The translations under genes and the position numbers were made by a program. A stretch of 11,835 nt of DNA from Treponema sp. (GTDB taxonomy: Bacteria > Spirochaetota > Spirochaetia > Treponematales > Breznakiellaceae), in the NCBI GenBank assembly GCA_031273185.1, contig JAISSG010000054.1, positions 1-11,835 of the forward strand, read 5' to 3'. The notes below the pieces were generated by a model. That model saw only the letters and a list, made by a program, of their open reading frames with translations. It was not told the DNA's origin and searched no databases. Shown here piece after piece: positions 1-6,739 of this stretch; position 1 is the stretch's first letter; every line of letters begins with the position of its first letter.

Positions 1-179
1 TCCAGCATCGCAAAAACGTCTATGTCGCCGAACGCGTTTATGTCCTTGGTCAATTTGTATTCCCACACCTCTGCGGCGGCGGTAAAATCAATGCCCGCCA
101 ATTCGCGCAGCCGTTCCACGCCCCCGATTTGCGCTATCTCGACTATCAAATCGTACTTTCGTAATTCTTTTGGTGTCAT
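1..179 (-). CDS. Hypothetical protein, 5' part only (runs off left edge)
   Basis: An open frame begins at an ATG (179-177) and continues to the window edge, giving 59 complete codons that start MTPKELRKYDLIVEIAQIGG. A strong Shine-Dalgarno AAGGAGA (192-186) lies 6 nt upstream of the ATG, and an extended -10 element lies further upstream, so the start is well supported. The visible part is charged and probably helical, with no signal peptide or membrane segment. I do not recognise the family. It is transcribed divergently from the lipoprotein gene on the right. The opposite-strand frame over the same bases lacks comparable start signals and looks like a shadow. Confidence 0.6.
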   Translation of the reverse strand, partial: MTPKELRKYDLIVEIAQIGGVERLRELAGIDFTAAAEVWEYKLTKDINAFGDIDVFAML

Positions 180-204
180 AATATTTCTCCTTAAAATGGC
201 TTTT

Positions 205-213
205 ATTGTACCA
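205..213 (-). promoter_or_regulatory. Extended -10 promoter for the partial left-edge gene
   Basis: On the minus strand the sequence reads TGGTACAAT, a TGn extension followed by TACAAT (210-205), which is one mismatch from TATAAT. It lies 25 bases upstream of the ATG at 179, leaving room for the AAGGAGA ribosome site. I see no good -35 hexamer, as is common for extended -10 promoters. Confidence 0.4.
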
Positions 214-236
214 CAAACCGCCCTATTCTGCGCATA

Positions 237-261
237 GGAGGCACGCCCGGGATTAGCCTCC
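237..261. repeat. Short inverted repeat in the divergent intergenic region
   Basis: GGAGGC (237-242) and GCCTCC (256-261) are exact inverted complements separated by 13 nt. They lie between the two divergent promoters. No T-run follows on either strand, so it is not a convincing terminator. An operator or a chance palindrome are both possible. Confidence 0.25.
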
Positions 262-327
262 AGCCTGACAGTCGCCGTTTACGGCTTTGGCCCATCAACC
301 CCCTGTGAAAAAAGAATAAAAAACAAG

Positions 328-333
328 TATAAT
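328..333 (+). promoter_or_regulatory. Consensus -10 hexamer upstream of the CsgG/TPR lipoprotein
   Basis: A perfect TATAAT lies 18 bases before the ATG at 352. The -35 region is weak; the nearest partial match is CTGTGA at 303-308 with a 19-base spacer. The predicted transcript start, about 340, would place the AGGAG ribosome site at the very 5' end of the mRNA, so the real promoter could lie further upstream. Confidence 0.35.
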
Positions 334-351
334 AGGCACAGGAGTATCTAC

Positions 352-1698
352 ATGCAGAAGAAAAGACAAATAAAGGGGATTATAGCAGCCCGATGGGGAA
401 TCGCGGCGCTGGCGCTTGGTTTTACGGGATGCGCGACAACGGTGGCTTTTCAGGTGCAGCACCTTCCCGCCCTGAACACGCTGGGGATTCAACGGCTTGC
501 GGTTATGCCTTTTTCCACAACGGACAATTCATCGCTGCAAAGGCAGGCAGCCACCTGGTTAACGAGCGAATCGCTTACGCGCATCCAGGCAACAAATCAT
601 TTTACGCTTGTCAATGCTTCGGAAATTGAGCGGGTGAGGGCGGCCAGGGGAAACACCCAGGATCTTGCCGATGCTTTTTTTGGCGGGCAAGTTATATCGG
701 CGGTTGTTCAAAACAGTTCAAGCCAGTCTACGGGGAAGGACAAAGACGGAAACACGTTCGTTTATACCACTTATAATCGTGAAGTCCAACTGGTTTTTAA
801 TTACAGCATTACACGGACCAGAGACGGAAGCATGATAGGTCCAGAGACCAGGACCCTCTCGACCAGCAGTTCCAGCCGGGACGACCCATCGGCCCTGAGT
901 TCGGTGGATAGCATGATGCTAAGATTAGTCCAAAGGGGCATGACGGGGCTTGGCCGTGAGATAGCGCCTTATATAACAACTGAAAACCGAAGTTTAATGA
1001 AAGAAACTTCAAAGGATAAAGTTATTAAGCAGCGCGCAAAAGACGCCGAAGCGCTGGTAAAAGCCGGAAACTATAGAAACGCCCAGAATGTGTTCATGGG
1101 AATCTACCAGGACACCAGGAGTTTTGCCGCAGCTTATAACGTCGCCCTCCTTATTGAAGTGCAGGGGGAACTGGAAGAAGCCACCGCGTTTATGCAAAGG
1201 GTGTATAAGGATACGGGTAACCCGAAAGCCGCGTCTGAAATTGCCCGATTGCAGAAGGCAATAGCCGATGCGGGCTTATTCGAAGCCTACATTGCAAACC
1301 AAAGCCAGCGGGATAGGGTCATAGCGCTTATGGTCGATACGCTTCCCTCCAGAATACCGAATGAGCCGAGAATCGCGCTGGTAAACAATTCCCGAAATGA
1401 AAGAGAGCTTGCGGAATCGATTATCAACGGCATTATAGAGGGCTTTGTTTCAAAAAACATAACTGTCATTGACCGAAACAGCCGGACTTTGATGGAGATG
1501 GAAAGGAACTACCAGCTTTCGGGCAATGTTAGCGATGATGAAATGGTGAAGATCGGGCACGAGGCTGGGATAAACGCCTTTGTCCTGGTGGCCGTTACCG
1601 GATCGGGCAGCTCAAGGCGTCTTTCCGTAAGGATGCTTGACGTTGAACGGAGCACGATTCTGTACCAATCGCCCCAGACAGATGAAATGAACCTTTAG
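352..1698 (+). CDS. CsgG/TPR-like lipoprotein
   Basis: The 448-residue protein is predicted to be exported and lipid-anchored. A basic start (MQKKRQIK) is followed by a hydrophobic stretch and the lipobox GFTGC, with the acylated Cys at residue 27. AGGAG (340-344) lies 7 nt before the ATG. Residues 45-215 contain CsgG-like elements (IQRLAVMPF, then FTLVNASEIERV, then paired beta strands around 143-170). Residues 225-305 are alpha-helical with TPR character (alternating KAGNYRNAQNVF and AAYNVALLIEVQGELEEA). Residues 338-440 form a second CsgG-like alpha/beta unit (PRIALVNNS, then NITVIDRNSRTLMEMERN, then GINAFVLVAV). CsgG relatives act in outer-envelope secretion or stress lipoprotein assemblies. 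Here the role is unknown and no secretion partners are adjacent. The stop overlaps the stop of hisC on the opposite strand by 4 bases. Confidence 0.75.
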   Translation: MQKKRQIKGIIAARWGIAALALGFTGCATTVAFQVQHLPALNTLGIQRLAVMPFSTTDNSSLQRQAATWLTSESLTRIQATNHFTLVNASEIERVRAARGNTQDLADAFFGGQVISAVVQNSSSQSTGKDKDGNTFVYTTYNREVQLVFNYSITRTRDGSMIGPETRTLSTSSSSRDDPSALSSVDSMMLRLVQRGMTGLGREIAPYITTENRSLMKETSKDKVIKQRAKDAEALVKAGNYRNAQNVFMGIYQDTRSFAAAYNVALLIEVQGELEEATAFMQRVYKDTGNPKAASEIARLQKAIADAGLFEAYIANQSQRDRVIALMVDTLPSRIPNEPRIALVNNSRNERELAESIINGIIEGFVSKNITVIDRNSRTLMEMERNYQLSGNVSDDEMVKIGHEAGINAFVLVAVTGSGSSRRLSVRMLDVERSTILYQSPQTDEMNL

Positions 1699-2822
1699 CT
1701 GATAATTTCCCTGCATGCGCCGAGAAACGCATCCATTTCCTCGTCAGTGCCGATGCTGACCCGCAGGTAATCGGCGATACGTTCCTTGTTGAAATGCCGG
1801 ACGAGAATCCCCCGCTGGCGCAGGGCGGAGAAAAATTCTGCGCCGCCTACGCAAGGCACTTCAGCGCCCGGCGCTTTAGCGCCCGGCGCTTTTATGAAAA
1901 CAAAATTTGCCGCCGAGGGGAGCACGGTAAAACCAAGGCCGCGCAACGCCCCGGCAACCCGTTCCCGCGTGGCAATTATGCGGCGGTTGGCTTCGCCGTA
2001 ATAGGCGGCATCGGAAACAGCCGCCGCCGCGCCGGCCAGGGCAAGCCGGTCAAGCGTGTAGGAGTTAAACGAATCCCGCACCCGGCAGAGCCCCTCGATC
2101 AATTTTTCGTCGCCGATGGCAAAACCGGCGCGAAGCCCGGCAAGGGACGCCGACTTTGAGAGGGTATGCACGGTGAGCAGGTTCGGATGATTCCCGATAT
2201 GGGGAACCGCCGATTCCGCCGCCTGGCTTTTGCCGCTGTTCGCACCAAACGCGATATACGCCTCGTCGAGAATAAAAACTTTTCCTTGTTTTGCAAGGTA
2301 TTCCGCCAGGGACAGAATATCGCATAACGGAACTGCCATCCCGGTTGGAGCATTGGGATTGGGAAAAACCACACCGCCACAGTCGGTTTTATAACCAGCG
2401 GTGTTAATGGAAAAATCGCCACCCAAAGGAATGGTACGATACGGGATATTCCAGAGATTGGCGTAAACCGGGTAGAAACTATAGGTGATGTCGGGAAAGA
2501 AAATTTTTTCGCTATTTTCGCCGCTTTCAAAAAAAGCGCCGAAAGCGAACGCCAGCACTTCGTCCGAGCCGTTGCCGGCAAAGACCTGTTCCGGCCTCAC
2601 CCCGTAACGGGCGGCAACGGCCTCGCGGAATTCGCCGCACCCAGGATCGGGGTAAAGGCGGAGGCTCTCACCGGCTGCCTTCCGAATGGCCTCGATAACT
2701 TTGGGAGAGGGAGGGTAGGGATTCTCGTTGGTGTTGAGTTTGGCAAACTGCCGATCCCTGGGCTGTTCGCCGGGAGTGTAAGGGGAGAGATTCTTCGTGC
2801 GGCTGTTCCAGTACTCGCTCAT
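1695..2822 (-). CDS. hisC: Histidinol-phosphate aminotransferase (HisC)
   Basis: This PLP enzyme transfers an amino group from glutamate to imidazole-acetol phosphate, a late step of histidine synthesis, in the cytoplasm. The 375-residue length is close to family size. Visible fold-type I motifs are NTNENPYPPSP near 30-40, YPDP 57-60, GNGSDE 83-88, NPNAPTG 155-161, DEAYIAF 186-192 (PLP-pyridine Asp186), TLSKSASLAGLRAGF with the Schiff-base Lys223, and a substrate-carboxylate Arg354 in YLRVSIG. Its ATG overlaps the hisA-hisI-hisE stop as TAATG, so translation is probably coupled; GGAGG (2838-2834) lies 11 nt upstream. Oddity: residues 311-324 hold a short Ala/Pro/Gly insertion (KAPGAKAPGAE), encoded by a 15-bp tandem duplication, between the NFVF strand and the helix before RGILVRHFN. 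Confidence 0.93.
   Translation of the reverse strand: MSEYWNSRTKNLSPYTPGEQPRDRQFAKLNTNENPYPPSPKVIEAIRKAAGESLRLYPDPGCGEFREAVAARYGVRPEQVFAGNGSDEVLAFAFGAFFESGENSEKIFFPDITYSFYPVYANLWNIPYRTIPLGGDFSINTAGYKTDCGGVVFPNPNAPTGMAVPLCDILSLAEYLAKQGKVFILDEAYIAFGANSGKSQAAESAVPHIGNHPNLLTVHTLSKSASLAGLRAGFAIGDEKLIEGLCRVRDSFNSYTLDRLALAGAAAAVSDAAYYGEANRRIIATRERVAGALRGLGFTVLPSAANFVFIKAPGAKAPGAEVPCVGGAEFFSALRQRGILVRHFNKERIADYLRVSIGTDEEMDAFLGACREIIS
1863..1892. repeat. Two-copy 15-bp palindromic tandem repeat inside hisC
   Basis: The unit AGCGCCCGGCGCTTT occurs exactly twice (1863-1877, 1878-1892). Each unit has complementary arms AGCGCC and GGCGCT around a single C. As 15 is divisible by three, the duplication keeps frame and adds repeated KAPGA residues to HisC. 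It sits in a loop position where HisC homologues are usually shorter. Confidence 0.75.
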
Positions 2823-4195
2823 TACTTTTTGTGCCTCCGGTCAAGCTCGTCGAGAATTTCCTGGACTGTTACCCCGGCTCGGGTCAAAAGCACGGTGGAG
2901 AAATAAAGCAGGTCCGCCGCTTCCCAGATTATCTCGCCACGGGTCTTGGCCTCGCAGAGTTCCCTTGCCTCTTCCGTCACCTTTTCACGAACCAGATCAT
3001 CGTCGAGGGTTGCGGTATACGAACCCGGCGCGGGATTACGGAAACGCTCGCCGATAATGCCCTGCAAAAATTCCCACGTGTAGTTTCTGCCGGTCGCAAA
3101 ACATGACCACGCGCCGGTATGACAAACAGGCCCCACAGGTTCTGCTATTGCAAGAAGCGCATCACGGTCGCAGTCTGCCCTCAGCCGGACGAGTTTTAAC
3201 ACGTTGCCCGACGTTTCCCCCTTCATCCAGAGCCTGTTCCGGCTGCGGCTGTGGAAACAGACGTTGCCCCGCTTGAACGTTTCAGCTAACGATTCTGCAT
3301 CGGTAAAGCCGGTCATCAGCACCTGGCCGTCGGTAGCTTGAACGATTATGGGGAGAAGTGAGCCTTTAGCCCCCCCCGATCCCCGATCCCCAGTCCCCAG
3401 TCCCCAGTCCCCAGTCCCCAGTCCCCGGTCCCCAGTCCCCAGTCCCCGGTCCCCAGTCCCCAGTCCCCCATTAGCTTTTTTCCAGTTGAGCGACGCAACA
3501 AAGGCATCGGCGAGGCTTATTTTTCCCGTGTACAGGGCCATGCCGAGCTGCACGTCGCAGCCGATGGCGGCAAGCTTCTCGATTTCACCTAACGTTGACA
3601 CGCCGCCGGCAACGGTGATCCGGCACGAGACTGCTTCGCGCAGTTTTCGCACGGGATCGAGGTCGATGCCGGTCATCGTGCCTTCGCGCTCGACGCAGGT
3701 AAAGAGCAGTTCCCCGGCAAAGGGCTCGACGGCTTTTGCCGCATCGATCAGGTCAAGGCCGGTGGGGGTTTTCCAGCCGTCCACGACTATCTCGCCGCCG
3801 CGTGCATCCACCGCGACGATCAACCGTTCTCGGCCAATTGTTTGCGACATGGCCTGGAGGAACGAAACGTTCACGCCGAATTCACCGGAGGGGCCCCGAA
3901 AAGCGCTTGAGCCGGCAATGATCTTCCGCGCGCCGAGGCTGACCAGTTCTTTCGCCTGCCTGGGCGTTCTGATGCCGCCACCCACCCGGCATTCGGCTTT
4001 TCGCAAAAGCGGCTTGATCAGCTCGATGTTCGAGCCTTTGCCCATTGCCGCGTCGAGGTCTATCACCGCCACCTCGCCGCAGCGGTCAAATTCACCGGCC
4101 AGTTCCAGGGGATTGTCCCGCTGCAATACCAGTTCCTCGCCCTGCCTGAGCTGGACAACTTTTCCGTTTTGCATGTCGATTGATGCTATGACCAT
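2822..4195 (-). CDS. hisA-hisIE: Trifunctional histidine biosynthesis protein HisA-HisI-HisE
   Basis: One frame joins three his enzymes; numbering here is from the ATG at 4195 (457 aa). Residues 1-243 are the ProFAR isomerase barrel His[15 protein letters not shown] with catalytic Asp7, VDARGG with Asp130, [13 protein letters not shown] and GMALYTGK. Residues 243-278 are a Gly-rich linker of GLGTGDR repeats. Residues 280-368 are PRAMP cyclohydrolase HisI, with [15 protein letters not shown] and zinc-ligand motifs DCD, CHTG and SCF. Residues 370-457 are PRATP pyrophosphohydrolase HisE, with KVTEEARE and EAADLLY. HisI-HisE fusions are common; HisA on the same chain is unusual. An in-frame ATG at 4216 adds 7 residues (MAIVYCL), but 4195 matches the usual HisA N-terminus. 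Neither has a good ribosome site, though a -10-like hexamer precedes 4195. hisC follows with a 1-base overlap. Confidence 0.9.
   Translation of the reverse strand: MVIASIDMQNGKVVQLRQGEELVLQRDNPLELAGEFDRCGEVAVIDLDAAMGKGSNIELIKPLLRKAECRVGGGIRTPRQAKELVSLGARKIIAGSSAFRGPSGEFGVNVSFLQAMSQTIGRERLIVAVDARGGEIVVDGWKTPTGLDLIDAAKAVEPFAGELLFTCVEREGTMTGIDLDPVRKLREAVSCRITVAGGVSTLGEIEKLAAIGCDVQLGMALYTGKISLADAFVASLNWKKANGGLGTGDRGLGTGDRGLGTGDWGLGTGDRGSGGAKGSLLPIIVQATDGQVLMTGFTDAESLAETFKRGNVCFHSRSRNRLWMKGETSGNVLKLVRLRADCDRDALLAIAEPVGPVCHTGAWSCFATGRNYTWEFLQGIIGERFRNPAPGSYTATLDDDLVREKVTEEARELCEAKTRGEIIWEAADLLYFSTVLLTRAGVTVQEILDELDRRHKK
3374..3471. repeat. Heptamer tandem array encoding the HisA-HisI linker (14 units)
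   Basis: On the plus strand there are 13 consecutive CCCCRRT units (3374-3464): two CCCCGAT, then CCCCAGT copies with two CCCCGGT variants. A degenerate 14th unit, CCCCCAT, is at 3465-3471. On the coding strand this is GGGGACT/GGGGACC/GGGGATC, translated as a Gly-Leu-Gly-Thr-Gly-Asp-Arg(Trp) repeat. The pattern resembles the short tandemly repeated heptamers long known from cyanobacterial genomes. Confidence 0.95.
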
Positions 4196-4200
4196 AAGGC

Positions 4201-4229
4201 AGTATACAATGGCCATTGCATGAATTCTA
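4201..4229 (-). promoter_or_regulatory. Candidate his operon promoter (-10 TATACT)
   Basis: On the minus strand TATACT (4206-4201) ends 5 bases before the ATG at 4195. A weak -35 candidate, TAGAAT (4229-4224), lies at 17-base spacing and matches only 3 of 6 consensus positions. If used, transcription would begin at or next to the ATG, giving a leaderless hisA-hisI-hisE message. This would fit the absence of a ribosome site. Confidence 0.3.
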
Positions 4230-4343
4230 TCCCTGTCCCAGAATCCTTATTCCCAAATAGCCGTTGTCGATTTTTACGGGACGCGACATATCCGCTTCGT
4301 TTAAGGCTATTGGAACAAGTCTATTGCTACGATTACCATAGTG

Positions 4344-4349
4344 TATTAT
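4344..4349 (+). promoter_or_regulatory. -10-like hexamer upstream of the endonuclease
   Basis: TATTAT (5 of 6 consensus positions) overlaps the first ATG of the endonuclease frame (4348). If it is a real -10 element, the transcript would start near 4356 and that ATG could not be the start codon. No convincing -35 hexamer is seen; TTGCTA at 4324-4329 is only 14 bases upstream. Confidence 0.3.
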
Positions 4350-4995
4350 GCTCTACCCAAGAGGACTAATAAAGATTACCCTGATAAAGAAATTGTTTTT
4401 TGTACTGTTATTGTTTCGCATATCATTCGGTTTTGCCTGTGATTTGCCCGATCATTTTGATTTTGATGTATCGAATGACGAGGAAATTCTGTATTCCGGC
4501 TGTTATGACGCGATTAACAAAGGCCCGCACATAATACAGTATACTCTGACACGGGAGCGGGTGGAAAGCGAGAGCGTAAAGAGGCCGTCTGCGCGATTTA
4601 CGCGAAACAGGGATGGAGGCGTACTGCAAAATCTTTTGGAAGAAAATGGCTATTCCCTGCCAGTGCATGATGATTATACCCATTCAGGCTATGACCGGGG
4701 GCACATGGCACCTAACGGAGATTTCAACGATACTCGTGAAAATGCGCTTTTGACTTTTTTCATTGCCAATATCTGGCCGCAAACGCCCGCAGTAAACAGA
4801 AGCGAATGGCTAAAAACGGAAAATGAAACCAGAAGGCTGGCCGTTACCTGCATAGTTGTGAAAGTCGTTATTATTGTAGATGAATTCAGCGACAAAAAAG
4901 TAAAAGATATTCAGGTTCCCCTGAATTTCAAAAGAAGGGTGTATGACGCGGATTCCGATGAACTGGTATATGCAATTGACGTGTACCAGGAGTAA
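4348..4995 (+). CDS. Exported DNA/RNA non-specific endonuclease (NucA family)
   Basis: This is a predicted metal-dependent sugar-nonspecific nuclease of the beta-beta-alpha-metal fold. In the 215-residue frame, a hydrophobic signal segment (residues 11-30) ends before Cys31 (GFAC), so the protein is secreted or possibly a lipoprotein. The catalytic motif DRGHMAP has general-base His119, and NIWPQ (Asn141) with VNRSEW (Asn150) supplies the metal-binding Asn region. KDIQVPLNFKRRVYD matches the usual VPxxFxK strand near the C-terminus. The protein is at the short end for the family. The first ATG (4348) has no ribosome site, whereas AAGAGGA (4359-4365) lies 9 nt before an in-frame ATT at 4375; starting there gives a compact signal peptide (TLIKKLFFVLLLF). 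It stands alone, divergent from the his operon, and likely serves nutrient scavenging rather than defence. Confidence 0.85.
   Translation: MLYPRGLIKITLIKKLFFVLLLFRISFGFACDLPDHFDFDVSNDEEILYSGCYDAINKGPHIIQYTLTRERVESESVKRPSARFTRNRDGGVLQNLLEENGYSLPVHDDYTHSGYDRGHMAPNGDFNDTRENALLTFFIANIWPQTPAVNRSEWLKTENETRRLAVTCIVVKVVIIVDEFSDKKVKDIQVPLNFKRRVYDADSDELVYAIDVYQE
4359..4365 (+). promoter_or_regulatory. Shine-Dalgarno inside the annotated endonuclease frame
   Basis: AAGAGGA lies downstream of the first ATG (4348) and 9 nt upstream of an in-frame ATT codon (4375-4377). It suggests initiation at ATT, or less likely at CTG (4381), instead of the ATG. Confidence 0.4.
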
Positions 4996-5051
4996 CGAGG
5001 AAAGACAGGCGGCATTAAGCAGGACTCTTGCCGTGCTGCATTACCAAAGGA

Positions 5052-5073
5052 CGCGGCTTGTCGCCGTGGTTTT
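5052..5073 (+). terminator. Weak hairpin terminator after the endonuclease
   Basis: CGCGGC (5052-5057) can pair with GCCGTG (5063-5068) with one G-T wobble across the 5-base loop TTGTC, followed by GTTTT. It lies between the convergent endonuclease and acyltransferase genes. The T-run is short, so the call is tentative. Confidence 0.35.
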
Positions 5074-5075
5074 GT

Positions 5076-5810
5076 CTAGGCATCCCCACTCCCTGCATCT
5101 AACGCTTCCTTGATAACCGCGTACACCTGATCGGAAATGGCCTGCTTGCGATCGGCGGCGGGAATGTCCGAGGTGTTGATCGGGGGGCAAAAGGTGATCC
5201 TCACCAGGCCGGCGTAGGCGCGGTAATTTCTTTCAAAAATGTCGTAGGTGCCGGCAAGGGCAACCGGGACAATAATCGCATCGGACTGGGTCGCCAGCCT
5301 GAACGCGCCGGCGCGGAACGGAAGAAGGCCCTGGCCCCGCGAGCGGTGGCCCTCCGGGAAGATGATCATGCCGCCGCCGGACTTGAGCCGCGCCACGCCG
5401 GCGTTGATGGTCTTAAACGCGCTGCGGCGGTTCTTCCGATCGATGAACAGGCCGCCCAGCACGTATATCCACATATTCAGGAACGGGATGAACAGCAGTT
5501 CTTTCTTTGCGACAAAACCGATCGGCCTCCCCGCATAGGCCAGGAGCAGCGCGATGTCAAAGATGCTGCCGTGGTTGCTGACAAAACATACGCCGCCCCT
5601 GCCGGGGACATTTTCCCTGCCCGTGACAGTCAGCTTGCAGCCAATGAGCCTGATCATCAAGTGCGCCCAGCCCTGGGCGATGCGGTACATAAAAACGGAC
5701 ATGGGCCTGCGAAAACCCAAAAGGCTGAACAGAACGGTGATCAACCCAAAAGGGGTCAGAACCAGCATAGCAGCGACAACAAAGGCAAAACAAATAACAG
5801 TCTTAATCAT
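5076..5810 (-). CDS. plsC: 1-acyl-sn-glycerol-3-phosphate acyltransferase (PlsC-like)
   Basis: This membrane enzyme acylates lysophosphatidic acid to phosphatidic acid in phospholipid synthesis. Its 244 residues are typical. A hydrophobic N-terminal segment (about 5-32) should anchor it in the inner membrane. The acyltransferase blocks appear in order: NHGSIFD with the catalytic His80 and Asp85 (HX4D), GGLFIDR 119-125, FPEGHRS 151-157 and IIVPVAL 179-185. Block III has His where most family members have Thr (FPEGTRS). The ATG is preceded by AAAGGA 10 nt upstream, and it overlaps the TGA of the HAD gene as ATGA, so the two are probably co-translated. The acyl acceptor is inferred from family membership; related enzymes use other lysolipids. 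Confidence 0.88.
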   Translation of the reverse strand: MIKTVICFAFVVAAMLVLTPFGLITVLFSLLGFRRPMSVFMYRIAQGWAHLMIRLIGCKLTVTGRENVPGRGGVCFVSNHGSIFDIALLLAYAGRPIGFVAKKELLFIPFLNMWIYVLGGLFIDRKNRRSAFKTINAGVARLKSGGGMIIFPEGHRSRGQGLLPFRAGAFRLATQSDAIIVPVALAGTYDIFERNYRAYAGLVRITFCPPINTSDIPAADRKQAISDQVYAVIKEALDAGSGDA

Positions 5811-6409
5811 AACGACATAATCCTTTCGCGGCCATTTTCCGCCCCCTCCCAGAGGAAGCCCTGTATTCCCAGCTCCCTTGCCTTATCGATATTATCAGAT
5901 AAATCGTCAAAGAAAACAATCTCCCCGAATTCACAGCCAAGCTGCTTCCGCAGTATCTCATAGATTCCTGCCTCCGGCTTTATGATATTGTGCTTGCAGG
6001 AAAAAACAGCCACGTCCGCCTCGCCGAACACCGGGACGTTTTTACTGGCCCATGCAAGGAAGTCATGGGATATGTTGGAAAGAATCCCCAGGGTAAAGCC
6101 AGCGGCCTTCACGTCCCGCATCAACCGAACCGTGGCGGGGTCCACATTCTTCCAGTTGTCCATGTCGGCCTGGGCAATACGGGCAAGTTCCTCGTCCTTA
6201 AAATGAGCTCCACAGCCCGCCACTATCAAGCGGTAAAATTCAACCGCGTCATAGGAACCCCTATCCCACTCCCTGCGGTGTTTGCAGTTGAGTTCCCTAA
6301 AAGTTTCAACGGGCAGGCCGGTAAGCCGTCCCAGATCCATATCCGCCTCTGGCGGCGGGGGAAAGCAAATAACGCCGCCATAGTCAAACACGATCGCCTT
6401 TACAGCCAC
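5807..6409 (-). CDS. HAD-superfamily phosphatase (subfamily IA)
   Basis: This is a predicted cytoplasmic phosphoesterase of about 200 residues with all four HAD motifs: nucleophile Asp9 in VFDYGGVI, Ser111 in GILSN, Lys144 in IIKPE, and the acidic motif FFDDLSDN (Asp168, Asp169, Asp172). A cap domain sits between motifs I and II, as in subfamily IA. The position two after the nucleophile is Gly, not Asp, as in YihX-type sugar-phosphate phosphatases, so loss of activity should not be assumed. The GTG at 6409 was chosen because AAGGAG (6420-6415) lies 5 nt upstream; the longer frame from a TTG at 6424 overlaps that ribosome site. It is co-transcribed with plsC. The substrate is unknown, and a phospholipid-intermediate role is only guilt by association. 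Confidence 0.85.
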   Translation of the reverse strand: MAVKAIVFDYGGVICFPPPPEADMDLGRLTGLPVETFRELNCKHRREWDRGSYDAVEFYRLIVAGCGAHFKDEELARIAQADMDNWKNVDPATVRLMRDVKAAGFTLGILSNISHDFLAWASKNVPVFGEADVAVFSCKHNIIKPEAGIYEILRKQLGCEFGEIVFFDDLSDNIDKARELGIQGFLWEGAENGRERIMSL

Positions 6410-6475
6410 ATTAACTCCTTGCAAAACATTGTACCTAATTTACGGGCTTTTTTACACTGGGCTAACGCTTTTTTT

Positions 6476-6486
6476 GGGGATCGGGG
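6476..6486. repeat. Short heptamer-family remnant (GGGGATC GGGG)
   Basis: GGGGATCGGGG matches the phase of the CCCCGAT units found in the hisA-hisI linker array. It lies just past the recognisable end of the IS4 transposase fragment. It may be a seed or relic of the same repeat family. Confidence 0.35.
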
Positions 6487-6498
6487 CTGCTGCCAGAA

Positions 6499-6739
6499 GG
6501 CAAGTGTCTTCATTGGTGCCATGCAGATTTTTGTTTTCAGCGCAAAATGATTTAGGCTCGTCGCACGTTTTAACTTCTCAAGTTTAGCATAAGCAAATAT
6601 TGATGCGTATACATGATAACCTGTGTCCTTTCAGTGCGTACCGGGAAACTCCCGACACGTTCTGCTTTAAGCTCTTGCGATATTCCTCAACACCCCGCCG
6701 TTTCTCGTAGAGCGCCTTGAATTGTTCTGGCCTCCGATC
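6499..6739 (-). pseudogene. IS4-family transposase, frameshifted C-terminal fragment
   Basis: Reading leftward from 6739, immediately after the argB stop and in the argB frame, the sequence encodes FKALYEKRRGVEEYRKSLKQ. This contains the IS4 signature Y-(2)-R-(3)-E-(6)-K exactly, including the catalytic Glu. That frame stops at TAA (6586-6584). From about 6603 a second frame continues with FAYAKLEKLKRA and NHFALKTKICMAPMKT, matching the usual transposase C-terminus. So one frameshift and loss of everything before the last third are visible. The catalytic Asp residues are absent, so the fragment is dead. The in-frame remainder to a TAA at 6402-6400 does not look transposase-like. No terminal inverted repeats were identified. 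Family assignment is by motif reading only. Confidence 0.75.

Noticed and set aside
237..261. Hairpin GGAGGC/GCCTCC as a terminator
   Set aside because: There is no T-run on either side, and it lies between divergent genes, where a terminator is not expected.
3348..4223. Long plus-strand open frame (291 codons) with Pro/Ser-rich repeats
   Set aside because: It is antisense to HisA. Its Pro-rich repeats are only the reverse translation of the heptamer array, and it has no ribosome site or family resemblance.
4348..4995. Endonuclease as part of a toxin or defence system
   Set aside because: It has a signal peptide and stands alone, with no immunity gene, nuclease partner or secretion module nearby.
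5346..5963. Plus-strand frame of 205 codons opposite plsC and the HAD gene
   Set aside because: It crosses two real minus-strand genes that have clear motifs and coupled start/stop signals.
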